Below, one piece after another: positions 45,106 to 54,115 of a stretch of 64,000 nt of DNA. The position numbers and the translations under genes were made by a program. Position 1 is the first letter of the stretch. The number at the start of each line of letters is the position of its first letter. The notes under the pieces were generated by a model. The model made no database searches, had not been told where the DNA came from, and worked only from the letters and a program-made list of their open reading frames with translations. This stretch comes from Desulfosoma sp. (GTDB lineage Bacteria; Desulfobacterota; Syntrophobacteria; Syntrophobacterales; DSM-9756): the NCBI GenBank assembly GCA_037481875.1, contig JBBFKY010000004.1, forward strand, positions 1 through 64,000, read 5' to 3'.

Positions 45106-47409
45106 ATGATGGATATCACCTCGGCACAGTTGATCCAATGGCTGCGCATCGTTCGAGTGCAGCAGAGGATTCTTGTCCATTCGGCTTTGGCGGAATCCAT
45201 TCGAAACCTTTTGATCCGTACCATGGTGGAACGAGGGATGGTGACTCCGTCCTGGTTCGAACACATGATCCTCGAGGCGTTACAGCATCTCGGCCTCACG
45301 GATGAACCGGAGCATCGCCGGGAGGTTTCCGCAGCGCTAACAGATCTCTTGGCGGCTCAAGTCTTTTCCGAAAAGGAAATTCAGGAGCACATTCACCTAG
45401 CCCAGAAGATGGAGAAGTTTCAGATTCTTGATCGGGTGGTCCATGCCGAGGGGACCACCTCCATACGGATCAAGAAGGCGCTCAAGGAATTCTGCGCCGT
45501 TGCTGAGGGGGATTTATTTATTCCCCCAAGCGAAGCAGAAGCAGTGCGAGTCGGCTTGATCAGCCACTTTATTTCCAACCATTTGCCATTTGTGGGTATT
45601 GCCAAAAAGCACATCACCATTCTCGACATCGATGAAATGGTGGACCATGACTATTGGAACCCACGACGATCCGGCAAAATAGGGGGCAAAGCGGCCGGAA
45701 TGCTTCTGGCCTATAAGATCCTTTTGCCTCGGTTCGAACCCCAGGATCCGGAGCTGGCAAAATATTTACGCATTCCAGAGTCTTACTATTTTAATACTGG
45801 TATTTTCGCTGACTTTATCGATTACAACAACCTCCATTGGTTTCGCAGTCAAAAATACAAAACGCGTGAAGCCATTGAGGAAGAATACAAACATATCGCC
45901 GAATTTTTCGCTCGGGCGACTTTTCCACCGGACATGATGGCCATGTTCAAAAGGTTCTTGGAAAAGATCGGTGAATGTCCCATTATTTTGCGGTCCTCAA
46001 GCCTTTTGGAAGACAATTTCGGCCATGCTTTTTCCGGTAAATACGATTCCGTCTTTTTGGCCAACCAGGGCCCTTTGGAAAAGAGATTGCAAGAGTTTGT
46101 TTGGGGATTGAAACGGGTTCACATGAGCACCTATGCACCGGGGCCCATTCTGTATCGAAGGGACCATAATCTTTTGGATTTTGACGAAAAGATGAGTGTC
46201 CTCGTCCAGAAGGTTGTGGGAACACGCTACGGCAAGTACTTTTTTCCCCTGGCTTCCGGGGTTGCTTTTTCTCGAAACACTTATCGCTGGTCGCCCAAGA
46301 TTCGAGAAGAAGACGGCATGGCTCGTGTGGTTTTCGGTCTTGGCACCAGAGCCGTGGAACGGGTCGGGCAGGATTATCCTCGACTGGTTGCGCTCAGCCA
46401 TCCGGACATGCGACCGGAGGTTTCGGCGGGTCAGGTGGTGAAATATTCCCAACGTTTTGTGGATGGGATCAATATGGAAACCGGACGCGTGGAAACGGTG
46501 CCGTTTCGAGAGGTTTTGCCGCACATGCCGTCGGAAGCGGCCTTTTGGGTTCTTTCCGGGGTGGAGGATGGGGATCATATTTCAACGCCCAGTTTCAAAA
46601 GCCAAGCCATTCCGCAGGACTCGGCGGTCATCACCTTTGACAATCTGCTGCGCCGTTCCCCTTTCCCCAGGCTTCTACGTCGGATTCTTCAACGCCTGGA
46701 ACGCGCCTACGACCATCCCGTTGACGTGGAATTTGCCTGGCACGACGATCAGCTCTATATCCTTCAGTGCCGGACCCTGGCGGTTCGACAAGAGTTGGCC
46801 CAGGTGGACATTCCCTCAAACATTCCTCAAGAACACATTCTTTTCACTAATTCTCGAGTACTTTTCAATGCCGTGGTTCCCGATGTGGAATATGTGGTGT
46901 ATGTGGATCCCAAAGCCTATGACGGCCTGGAAGACATGACTCTGAAGGCGTCTGTCGGACGTGTGGTGGGAAGGATCAACCGAGCCCTGGAAGGAAAACG
47001 GTTCGCTTTGTTTGGACCCGGCCGTTGGGGTACCAGCGACCTGCACCTGGGGGTTCGAGTCGGCTATGAGGACATTAACCATGCCTTGGTCCTTGGAGAA
47101 ATCGCCTTTGAATCGCAAGGGGTGGTTCCTGAAGTCTCTTTCGGTACGCATTTTTTCAGTGATCTGGTGGAAGCTCGAATCGTGCCCGTAGCCGTTTTTC
47201 CAGATGATTCTCAAGAGTTTTTTCGCGAGTCCTTTTTTTCGACTCCTTCGACCAATGTCCTGAGCCGCCTTTGTCCCGAAGAGGCCAAGTGGGAAAAGGT
47301 TATCAAAATTGTGCATGTACCTCAGGAAACCCAAGGGCTGTGGTTGCATGTGCATCAGGATGCACATCATCAAAGAGGGATCGGGTTCTTGGCTCCGGCG
47401 GTATCCTGA
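45106..47409 (+). CDS. PEP synthase / PPDK N-terminal-domain protein
   Basis: About 767 residues from ATG 45106 (another ATG at 45109). The central part is an ATP-grasp PEP/pyruvate-binding domain: GKIGGKAAGMLLAYK, CPIILRSSSLLEDNFGHAFS and GKYDSVFLANQG, then VEFAWHDDQLYILQCRTL. Compared with true PPDK or PEP synthase it lacks the His-bearing swivelling domain and the PEP-binding barrel; instead there is an N-terminal helical region of about 200 residues and a C-terminal domain of about 165 residues containing GPGRWGTSD. So it can probably bind ATP and phosphorylate something, but not run the classical reaction (inference). 26 bases after gdhA, likely one operon. Confidence 0.82.
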   Translation: MMDITSAQLIQWLRIVRVQQRILVHSALAESIRNLLIRTMVERGMVTPSWFEHMILEALQHLGLTDEPEHRREVSAALTDLLAAQVFSEKEIQEHIHLAQKMEKFQILDRVVHAEGTTSIRIKKALKEFCAVAEGDLFIPPSEAEAVRVGLISHFISNHLPFVGIAKKHITILDIDEMVDHDYWNPRRSGKIGGKAAGMLLAYKILLPRFEPQDPELAKYLRIPESYYFNTGIFADFIDYNNLHWFRSQKYKTREAIEEEYKHIAEFFARATFPPDMMAMFKRFLEKIGECPIILRSSSLLEDNFGHAFSGKYDSVFLANQGPLEKRLQEFVWGLKRVHMSTYAPGPILYRRDHNLLDFDEKMSVLVQKVVGTRYGKYFFPLASGVAFSRNTYRWSPKIREEDGMARVVFGLGTRAVERVGQDYPRLVALSHPDMRPEVSAGQVVKYSQRFVDGINMETGRVETVPFREVLPHMPSEAAFWVLSGVEDGDHISTPSFKSQAIPQDSAVITFDNLLRRSPFPRLLRRILQRLERAYDHPVDVEFAWHDDQLYILQCRTLAVRQELAQVDIPSNIPQEHILFTNSRVLFNAVVPDVEYVVYVDPKAYDGLEDMTLKASVGRVVGRINRALEGKRFALFGPGRWGTSDLHLGVRVGYEDINHALVLGEIAFESQGVVPEVSFGTHFFSDLVEARIVPVAVFPDDSQEFFRESFFSTPSTNVLSRLCPEEAKWEKVIKIVHVPQETQGLWLHVHQDAHHQRGIGFLAPAVS

Positions 47410-47591
47410 CTCCCATGCCTTTTGCCCGAAGGCTTACGGAACATCAAAACGACGAACCTCTTCGCTCTTATAAATACTGGCATGGATCCACGGGGCCAAA
47501 AGGTCAGAGGTGTCCCAAGTTTTGGTTCCACGAGCGTTGTGCTCGGCCAAAAAGCTTATGCTTTGAGTCACAGGAAGATGATAGAGGGACT

Positions 47592-48239
47592 ATGAGAGGT
47601 TTCTTGAGCTTCGTTATGTTGTGTCTGTGGACGATCGGGTATGCCTCGGCTTCCGAGGCTTCAAAGGTGCTTCCTCGAGAAATCGCCGGATATCGTCTAG
47701 GGACAAACGTCAGCGCTTACGGAAACCGTATCGGCGTCGACAGTGTCTACACGATGCGTTTGCGTCCGTATCTTCAAGAAGCGATCGCACATGTTCCCGA
47801 GGGATTTGACAGCGGGTATGTGGTTTACGGGACCTGTGAAGCACCCGGAACCATAGTCCGCATCAAGGTCAAGTATGAAAATGACAGCCGAACTTTTTTC
47901 GACAGTCTGCTGGAAGAGTTCAGGAAACAGTACGGTGCGCCGTCTCAATATGTGGGAGATCCCTTTCAAGCCTATGTGGCATGGAAATGGACCTTTGATG
48001 CTTCAAAGGATGAAGTGATCACCATGATCCTAAGTCATTACGATGGTGACGATGAAGAACATACTCAGGGCAATGCCCTCAAACTCACTCTGAAATCCTC
48101 GATGGACCGCGAAAGACGTTGCTATGAAGCCCGACAGGAAGGAGAACGAGTTCGAGAACGCCGTGAGGGTCGAAAAACTCGGCCGCTGGAACTTCCCAAA
48201 GGTGTCGAGGCGTGGCGTCGCTACGTGCCTAGTCCCTAA
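47592..48239 (+). CDS. Exported protein of unknown function
   Basis: 215 residues from ATG 47592, which follows GAGGGAC. Signal peptide MRGFLSFVMLCLWTIGYASA. The body (SKVLPREIAGYRLGTNVSAY and YGTCEAPGTIVRIKVKYEN) resembles conserved deltaproteobacterial hypotheticals that I cannot name. The last 60 residues are rich in Glu/Arg (RQEGERVRERREGRKTRP). A longer upstream frame (47271) overlaps the previous gene and looks non-coding. Confidence 0.72.
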   Translation: MRGFLSFVMLCLWTIGYASASEASKVLPREIAGYRLGTNVSAYGNRIGVDSVYTMRLRPYLQEAIAHVPEGFDSGYVVYGTCEAPGTIVRIKVKYENDSRTFFDSLLEEFRKQYGAPSQYVGDPFQAYVAWKWTFDASKDEVITMILSHYDGDDEEHTQGNALKLTLKSSMDRERRCYEARQEGERVRERREGRKTRPLELPKGVEAWRRYVPSP

Positions 48240-48906
48240 AGGGCGGAAAGAGCTCAGGGAAACCGTTCAAGACTATTTCACACGTCAAGACCGTCGGTAT
48301 GGCGTATATGCGGTGACGGGAGCCGGTGAGTTTGTCCCGTCTTCACTGAGCCATGTGTATTTGGGGCTTTCAAGACTCATGGCCGAAGGGATGCTTCACG
48401 GTGACCATGTTTTTTTGGATGCAGGAAGCGGGGACGGCCGTGTGCTGGTGCTGGCGTCTTTGGTCCTGGGCCTGAAAACCTACGGCGTGGAATACGATGA
48501 GGCCTTATGGGAACGGTCGCTCAAAAACATCGCCTTTTTTGGTCCTTTGTACTCAGGCCCCGATGATTTTCCTACCGTTTTGTGCGGTGACTTTTGCGAT
48601 GAAAAGACCTACATTCAGGCGAACACAAGTTTCGTAGATTTTGACGTTGTTTTCAACTACGCCAACAATCACGTCAAACTGGCGGAAAAAATCGCTCGGG
48701 ACGGATCCGACCACGTGCTCTTTCTTTACTACGGCCCCAGTCCTTTACCCGAAACTTTTCCATCTCTGCATCCTCTGCGAACCCTGCCCCTTGGACCCCA
48801 AGGGTCGTCCGCAGGACCTTTTTTACACGTTTACGGAAAAGATCAGAAAGGCTTCGCGGGAATGGGCGTTTTCGGAGTTGGGAACCGTGTGCCCCGTGAA
48901 AAGTGA
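48124..48906 (+). CDS. SAM-dependent methyltransferase-like protein
   Basis: Up to 260 residues. Class I motif I is VFLDAGSGDGRVLVLASLV at about 97-115 and the acidic end of the second strand is YGVEYDEALW; GDFCDE and FDVVFNYANN follow. Rossmann-fold methyltransferase, Dot1-like appearance; substrate unknown. With ATG 48124 it overlaps the previous gene by 116 bases in another frame; a start at GTG 48166 is possible, and the true start is unsure. Confidence 0.72.
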   Translation: MKPDRKENEFENAVRVEKLGRWNFPKVSRRGVATCLVPKGRKELRETVQDYFTRQDRRYGVYAVTGAGEFVPSSLSHVYLGLSRLMAEGMLHGDHVFLDAGSGDGRVLVLASLVLGLKTYGVEYDEALWERSLKNIAFFGPLYSGPDDFPTVLCGDFCDEKTYIQANTSFVDFDVVFNYANNHVKLAEKIARDGSDHVLFLYYGPSPLPETFPSLHPLRTLPLGPQGSSAGPFLHVYGKDQKGFAGMGVFGVGNRVPREK

Positions 48907-48930
48907 CCTATTCATTTTTTTCAGAGGGGG

Positions 48931-49791
48931 CTATCGGGAGGACAAGAGCCGTTGAAGTTCTCCCCAAGGAAATCGTTTCCCCGGACAGTTTGTGGCAGCT
49001 CGCGGCACATCACCGTGCCCCAGAATATTTTTCGGCGGAATATTGTAATAGTGGGTCAGTTCTCGAATCAGACGAGCTAAGGATTCCATTTGTTTCGGAG
49101 TCGGCAGGTCTTCGTCGAAGTTTCCCACCAAGGCGACCCCAATGCCGGTTTCATTCATGCCCCCGACTTTACAGTGAGCTCCTTTTTGCTGTTTGATCCA
49201 GCGCGGAGACACTTCAATCTGACCGTCTCCTTTGCCTAGGCTCCCGTTATCGATAAGAAAATGATAACCTAGGCCGTTCCAAAAACCTCGGTTCTGGTGG
49301 CTCATGTGAATAAGCGTTGCCTTGCCGATGTCCGAGGCGGTGTGATGCACCACGATATAGCGCCAGCATCCGTTGGGATAGAGCGGAATGATGTTTTGAA
49401 ACTGCTTGGCATTGGGAATCGTAAGCTTTTGACCGATTTGGATGGGATCTCCCGGCTTGAGCTTATTGGCTTTGTAAATGGAGTCCACAGAGACGCCGTA
49501 CATCTTTGAAAGACGCCATACGGTTTCCATGGGGGCGACTTCGTGGATGACGGTACGAGGCTTATCTGAGGAGACCAAGGGTTGTTGAACCACTTGAATA
49601 CGGTGAGGTCTTGAACCATTGGATGAGGTTGGCGAGGAGGCTGGAGGCTCGGGTGACGGCGCCGTCCAGGCAGGTGCCGACATCGAAGGGGGAGGAGATG
49701 GCTTGGAAGCACATCCCCAGGAGGTGAGAAGCGTCAGGATTAAGAGGCTCCTAAGAAGAAGGCTCGTTGGATGACAGGCCTTCGCATTCAT
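48931..49791 (-). CDS. LysM-domain N-acetylmuramoyl-L-alanine amidase lipoprotein
   Basis: 286 residues. Signal LLLRSLLILTLLTSWGCAS with a lipobox ending in Cys27, so probably a lipoprotein. A Pro/Ser-rich linker runs to about 75, a LysM domain about 82-126 (PMETVWRLSKMYGVSVDSIY), and an amidase_2/PGRP domain about 140-280 with VVHHTA, GLGYHFLI, GHGDVPRAATNCPG: the His, His and Cys zinc ligands are present. Cuts the stem peptide from the glycan in peptidoglycan. Last gene of a six-gene overlapping operon (ATGA with the GNAT gene). Confidence 0.9.
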   Translation of the reverse strand: MNAKACHPTSLLLRSLLILTLLTSWGCASKPSPPPSMSAPAWTAPSPEPPASSPTSSNGSRPHRIQVVQQPLVSSDKPRTVIHEVAPMETVWRLSKMYGVSVDSIYKANKLKPGDPIQIGQKLTIPNAKQFQNIIPLYPNGCWRYIVVHHTASDIGKATLIHMSHQNRGFWNGLGYHFLIDNGSLGKGDGQIEVSPRWIKQQKGAHCKVGGMNETGIGVALVGNFDEDLPTPKQMESLARLIRELTHYYNIPPKNILGHGDVPRAATNCPGKRFPWGELQRLLSSR

Positions 49792-50264
49792 GAGCTCGTG
49801 ACTCCCTGATCCATGTCCAGGACCATGGCCGTTTCATCGCAGTCCGGAAACTTGGTGCAGTGCAGGCAATCCGCCCAAATCTTTTGAGGAAAACTTTGTT
49901 TCTCCGTAATTCGAAACCCAAGCTTTTCAAAAAATCTGATTTCATATGTGAGAGCGAAGACTCGGTGGATTCCCAGATCCTTAGCTTCCTGAAGACACTC
50001 ACGAACCAGAGAAGTGCCGATACCACGTCCTTGAAACTGGGGCAAAACCGCCAGCGATCGTACTTCCGCCAGATCTTCCCAGACAATATGGAGGCAGCAG
50101 CAACCGAGAATCTCTCCGGTTTCCGGTGATTCCCAGACCACGAATTCGCGTATGTGCGTATAAAGGTCGCTCAGGGATCGAGGCAGCAGTTTGCCTTCAG
50201 CGGCAAAGGCGTTAAGGATTCGATGAAGACCCTTGGCATCCTGAATGCGCGCCTTTCGTATCAT
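49788..50264 (-). CDS. GNAT acetyltransferase of the N-acetylglutamate synthase type
   Basis: 158 residues. Reads IRKARIQDAKGLHRILNAF, then WEDLAEVRSLAVLPQFQGRG, the acetyl-CoA-binding Q/RxxGxG/A loop. WADCLHCTKFPDCDETA at the end matches the short ArgA-type acetyltransferases of sulfate reducers, with three Cys. Possible first step of arginine synthesis (acetyl-CoA + glutamate). No other arg genes are near. Confidence 0.83.
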   Translation of the reverse strand: MIRKARIQDAKGLHRILNAFAAEGKLLPRSLSDLYTHIREFVVWESPETGEILGCCCLHIVWEDLAEVRSLAVLPQFQGRGIGTSLVRECLQEAKDLGIHRVFALTYEIRFFEKLGFRITEKQSFPQKIWADCLHCTKFPDCDETAMVLDMDQGVTSS

Positions 50265-51463
50265 GAAGTCTCAGCCTTTCCTAGGTGTCTGCGACGTCTT
50301 CGGGAAAGCACGGCGTCAATGGTTTCAATCATCGTATCCAGCTCTTCGTGGGTGGTGCACCAGCCTGGAGAAAGACGCACGGACCCTTCAGGATAAGTTC
50401 CCAAGGTTTGATGGGCCCAGGGAGCGCAGTGCAGGCCGGCTCGAACCCCAATACCGGCTTCAGCCAGAATTGCGGCGACATCCTGCGGTGCCATTCCATC
50501 CACCGTAAACGAAACGGCATTGCCGCCTCGCACAGAAGGTCTATGCACATGAACACCCTTGACGGCTTCCAGTCGGTCGGCGGCTTGCTCCGCCAAGCCA
50601 AATTCATGCCGTTGCAGGTTTTCGAGACCCATAGCCATAACCTGTAGCATGCCTGCCTTCAGGCCGGCAATCCCGGGAATATTGGGAGTTCCGCTTTCCA
50701 TGGCATCAGGCATGTGCCTCGGTTGAACCCATTGTTCGGAGCGACTTCCCGTGCCTCCTTCGATAAGCGGTGCCACCTGCAGATCCGATCGAATGTAAAG
50801 AAGTCCGATGCCTGAAGGTCCCAAAAGCCCTTTGTGACCGGAGCAGGCGAGCATGGCCAGGTCGTGTTCCTGCACGGAGATGGGAAGAAGTCCCGCTGTT
50901 TGGGCGGCATCGAGCACAACGGGAACCCCCGCTTTTCGGCACATGGAAAAGACTTCGGGTGTTGCCACAAGGGCCCCGTTCACATTGGAGGCATGGACAA
51001 AAACGGCAAGGGCCGGAGCTGGGTTCAGAGCACGTTCCAAAGCCTTCAGGTCCAAAGTTCCGTCGGAAAAGCAAGGGATTCGCTGGATCTCAATATCTCT
51101 TTCCATGGCCAGGCGGGACAAGGGCCGAGCCACCGCATTGTGCTCCATGCTGGAAGTCAGGACGCGGTCTCCTTTCTGAAGGAACCCCTTTATGGCCACA
51201 TTGAGGCTTTCTGTCGCACTCTTGGTAAAAACGATTTGAGAAGGATCGGGCACATGGAAAAAACGAGCTGCAATCCTTCGTGTTTCCTCAACCATCGCCT
51301 CGGCAAGCACGGCCCGTCTGGATTGTCCGCGTCCTGGCGAAGCCAATTCGGCCAACGCTCGTGTCACCTCAATCACAACACTTTCCGGCTTGGGAAAGCT
51401 CGTGGCCGCATGATCCAGATAGATTTCGTTACCCACCGCGTCAGTCGCGTTCCACTCTTTCAT
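50261..51463 (-). CDS. Class V aminotransferase, cysteine desulfurase-like
   Basis: 400 residues. YLDHAATSFPKPESV at the N-terminus, substrate/PLP sites VLDAAQTAGLLP and the PLP lysine in SGHKGLLGPSG, and the catalytic Cys in RAGLHCAPWAH. It matches a subfamily of cysteine desulfurase-like proteins (EF2568 type), members of which occur near selenium-dependent enzymes and selD; that link is from memory. The neighbour fdhD needs sulfur from a cysteine desulfurase, so this enzyme may feed it (inference). Stop/start overlaps with both neighbours. Confidence 0.85.
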   Translation of the reverse strand: MKEWNATDAVGNEIYLDHAATSFPKPESVVIEVTRALAELASPGRGQSRRAVLAEAMVEETRRIAARFFHVPDPSQIVFTKSATESLNVAIKGFLQKGDRVLTSSMEHNAVARPLSRLAMERDIEIQRIPCFSDGTLDLKALERALNPAPALAVFVHASNVNGALVATPEVFSMCRKAGVPVVLDAAQTAGLLPISVQEHDLAMLACSGHKGLLGPSGIGLLYIRSDLQVAPLIEGGTGSRSEQWVQPRHMPDAMESGTPNIPGIAGLKAGMLQVMAMGLENLQRHEFGLAEQAADRLEAVKGVHVHRPSVRGGNAVSFTVDGMAPQDVAAILAEAGIGVRAGLHCAPWAHQTLGTYPEGSVRLSPGWCTTHEELDTMIETIDAVLSRRRRRHLGKAETS

Positions 51464-52278
51464 GCGATGCGCTGCTCGCCTGTGTAAACGGTGAATTTGC
51501 CGGCCCTGGCGTAGCCGATGAGAGTCATATTGAGGGTTTGTGCCAAACGAATCGCCAATGTTGTTGCCGTATTACGGCTCACGAGACAGGGAAGTCCCAC
51601 TTTTGCGGCCTTGATGACGATCTCCGATGTGAGCCGACCCGTGGTGAGGAGCATCTTATCGTCCAAGGCCAGATCGTTCAAGAAACTGTGGCCGACAAGC
51701 ATATCGACGGCATTGTGGCGTCCGATATCGTCTCGGAACACAAGAATTTCGGCCGCATTCGCCAGCGCGCAGTTATGCACGCCATGGGTTCTTCTGTAGG
51801 TTCGACTTAAGGCATTAAGATCTTCCATGCGCTCCCAGATCGCGCGGGCTGAAAAGGTCGGGCCCGAGGCCACGGGACGTGCCAGCAAAGCATCAAGAGC
51901 ATGGTAAAAGACCGTGCCCTTACCACAACCGGAAGCAATGGTGCGCTTGTTCCAGAGTTCAAAGGTTAGGCGCGTCTGCCCTTGCACCTGGAGGAAGATT
52001 CGACCGTTTTCAAGATCTATGCGCAGGTCCTGAAGATCGTCGCGGCTGTCCAAAAAACCTTCCGCATAAGCAAATCCCACGGCCAGTTCTTGCAAGTGGT
52101 GTCCGGCACAAAGAAGGGTCACCATTTCCTTGTTATTGATGTAGAGCGTGATAGGTGTTTCCTCGATGACCCATTGCTCTCTCTGTTCCTCAAGCCCCTC
52201 GGATCCATAGATCCATACGGGCACAGCCGCCACCTTTTCCTGGTCGTTCCTACCGGCACCGAAGGGTTTGAAAGTCAT
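51460..52278 (-). CDS. fdhD: Formate dehydrogenase accessory sulfurtransferase FdhD
   Basis: 272 residues. FdhD moves sulfur from a cysteine desulfurase to the molybdenum cofactor of formate dehydrogenases. Conserved segments: ETPITLYINNKEMVTLLC, RTIASGCGKG, RTHGVHNCAL, DIGRHNAVDML, LLTTGRLTSEIV, PCLVSRN. E. coli FdhD has a CxxC pair in the SGCG loop; here only the first Cys (GCGKG) is visible. No formate dehydrogenase subunits are in the window. Ribosome site is weak; it is coupled to the Nudix gene by ATGA. Confidence 0.93.
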   Translation of the reverse strand: MTFKPFGAGRNDQEKVAAVPVWIYGSEGLEEQREQWVIEETPITLYINNKEMVTLLCAGHHLQELAVGFAYAEGFLDSRDDLQDLRIDLENGRIFLQVQGQTRLTFELWNKRTIASGCGKGTVFYHALDALLARPVASGPTFSARAIWERMEDLNALSRTYRRTHGVHNCALANAAEILVFRDDIGRHNAVDMLVGHSFLNDLALDDKMLLTTGRLTSEIVIKAAKVGLPCLVSRNTATTLAIRLAQTLNMTLIGYARAGKFTVYTGEQRIA

Positions 52279-52742
52279 GACCGTATCACACCTTCAAGAG
52301 CGTGTCGAATATAGTCTTCAAGAATGCATCGATGATCAAAAGCCATAGCTTCGGGAAGGGCGCTTAGAGGAAAAACCTGGAGTCCTTTGGCGTCGTCCGC
52401 TGCTTGAGCATGCCCGACACCCATAGCTGAAAAAACGACACTCACCGTGTGTCGCCGCGGATCACGATTCGGATCGGAATAGGCTCGAAACTGTTTCAAG
52501 TTCAAAAGGTCAAGGCCCGTTTCTTCCTTGGCTTCCCGTTGCGCCGCCTGTTCCAGACTTTCCCCGTAGTCCACAAAACCACCGGGAAGCGCCCAACCCG
52601 TTGGAGGATACTTTCTTTGAATCAACACAACACTACCGGGGGCTTCTTGTGGATGAATGATGATATCCACGGTGAGAGCCGGTTGACGGAATGGAAGCAC
52701 TTGAGCGCCGCATTGAGGACATGTAAGGACCTGTCGGCTCAC
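52275..52742 (-). CDS. Nudix hydrolase with zinc ribbon
   Basis: 155 residues from GTG 52742, overlapping the permease stop by four bases; the frame upstream of that is not Nudix-like. An N-terminal CPQCGAQV half-ribbon precedes the Nudix box GFVDYGESLEQAAQREAKEE (residue about 52-71), then TGLDL. Hydrolyses a nucleoside diphosphate linked to another moiety; the substrate (dNTP, ADP-ribose, NADH) cannot be told. Confidence 0.88.
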   Translation of the reverse strand: MSRQVLTCPQCGAQVLPFRQPALTVDIIIHPQEAPGSVVLIQRKYPPTGWALPGGFVDYGESLEQAAQREAKEETGLDLLNLKQFRAYSDPNRDPRRHTVSVVFSAMGVGHAQAADDAKGLQVFPLSALPEAMAFDHRCILEDYIRHALEGVIRS

Positions 52743-54055
52743 GTGAATGGCTCCTTGGCTTTTTGAGCAAAAACGATATGTTCCAAAACAAGAACGAGCA
52801 CGATGCCAAAGATGAGGCCGTTTCCCAAGAAGATTCCAACCATTCCGGACAAGGATACTATAAAGGACGAAGGCAGAAAGGCCAAGAGCGTGCCAAGTAG
52901 CACGGGAATACCGACAACAAAATAGTCTCTGGCCGCCAGAGTTCGTCCTGTAGTGATGACGGCCAAGCCGGCGCCTACCTGGCCTGCCATGGCCACGCAC
53001 AAAGCCGAAGCCACCACGGCCGACGGGACAAGGGTCAAGGCCGCCACGAGCTTGGGAACGAAAGCCGCAACAGTCACCAAAATGCCACACCAGGCCAAGG
53101 GAAACCGACTGGCCACGCGGCTGGCCAGAACCACTCCAGGTCCGGTGCTGTAGGAGACGGTTCCTACCACCCCGAAAAAACTGCAGGCCATTCCACACAG
53201 ACCGTTCAGCATGAGACCTCGACGCAATGCCGTGTCATGACGTTCAGGCTTGATGACCGCCTTCATGGACTGAAGACTTCCGATGCTATTGACGGCAATG
53301 GCCAGGTAAGTCAGCACGAAGGCTAAAAAAGCGTCTCCATGCCAGCGAGGGGAAAAGGCAGCCCAAGGTCGAGGCAGGGAAAGCCATGGAGTGTGCACCA
53401 GGGGGCTCCAGCTCACGCGATCCAGAAAAGCGAAAAGAATTGTTCCCAAAAGCAGCCCCAAAGCCAGGTTGCACGTTTTCCAGAGACCTTTGAGGTGTTG
53501 TCCCATGATGGCCACCAATAGAACGAGGCCAAGACAAAGGCCTAAGATAAGAGCCGAAGGTTCATGATGTTCGGCGTCTAGACCCAAGAGGGGAGGGATT
53601 AAATGAGGTAGCAGGGAAAAAGCGATGAGCATGAGAATGACGCCCACCACATTGGGCGTAAAGAGGCGCAGCAGAAACTTCGTGGCTCCCGTGACGGCCG
53701 CCAAGGCCAGACAGGCTGCCGAAGCGAGTGAAGCAGCCTGAATGGTTCCCAAACCTAGAGAACTTAAAGACACAAAAGTCAGAAGATGCGCCGTCGACGG
53801 CCCTTCCACGAGGGGATACCGATGGCCCCATAGAGTTTGCACCAAGGTGCCCAGTCCTGAACAGATAAGGGTGACCTGAAGAAAGCGGGCCTCCGCCCCA
53901 CTGGAAAGATGCATGGCTTGGGCCGCGATCTTTGCGGTGACCACGAAAGCCGGAAAGATGATGACAGCCCACTGCAGGGCATACAAGAGAGTGAAACCAA
54001 GGGGTGGGTGGTCGTCGAGCCCGTAGAGGTATTGGTCGGAACCTGAGGATGGCAT
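52739..54055 (-). CDS. NCS2 family purine/pyrimidine permease
   Basis: 438 residues with 12-14 hydrophobic segments. The family motif regions are EGPSTAHLLTFVSL (NCS2 signature Q/E-x-P around TM3), and FAFLDRVSWSPLV. Imports a nucleobase such as xanthine or uracil; the substrate cannot be told. First gene of the six-gene overlapping run; prs lies 60 bases upstream on the same strand. Confidence 0.82.
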   Translation of the reverse strand: MPSSGSDQYLYGLDDHPPLGFTLLYALQWAVIIFPAFVVTAKIAAQAMHLSSGAEARFLQVTLICSGLGTLVQTLWGHRYPLVEGPSTAHLLTFVSLSSLGLGTIQAASLASAACLALAAVTGATKFLLRLFTPNVVGVILMLIAFSLLPHLIPPLLGLDAEHHEPSALILGLCLGLVLLVAIMGQHLKGLWKTCNLALGLLLGTILFAFLDRVSWSPLVHTPWLSLPRPWAAFSPRWHGDAFLAFVLTYLAIAVNSIGSLQSMKAVIKPERHDTALRRGLMLNGLCGMACSFFGVVGTVSYSTGPGVVLASRVASRFPLAWCGILVTVAAFVPKLVAALTLVPSAVVASALCVAMAGQVGAGLAVITTGRTLAARDYFVVGIPVLLGTLLAFLPSSFIVSLSGMVGIFLGNGLIFGIVLVLVLEHIVFAQKAKEPFT

Positions 54056-54115
54056 GGCGACGCTTTTTTCGGTCCCGTTCCTCCGAACGGCGAGAGCTTC
54101 TCTTTGACGATTTTC

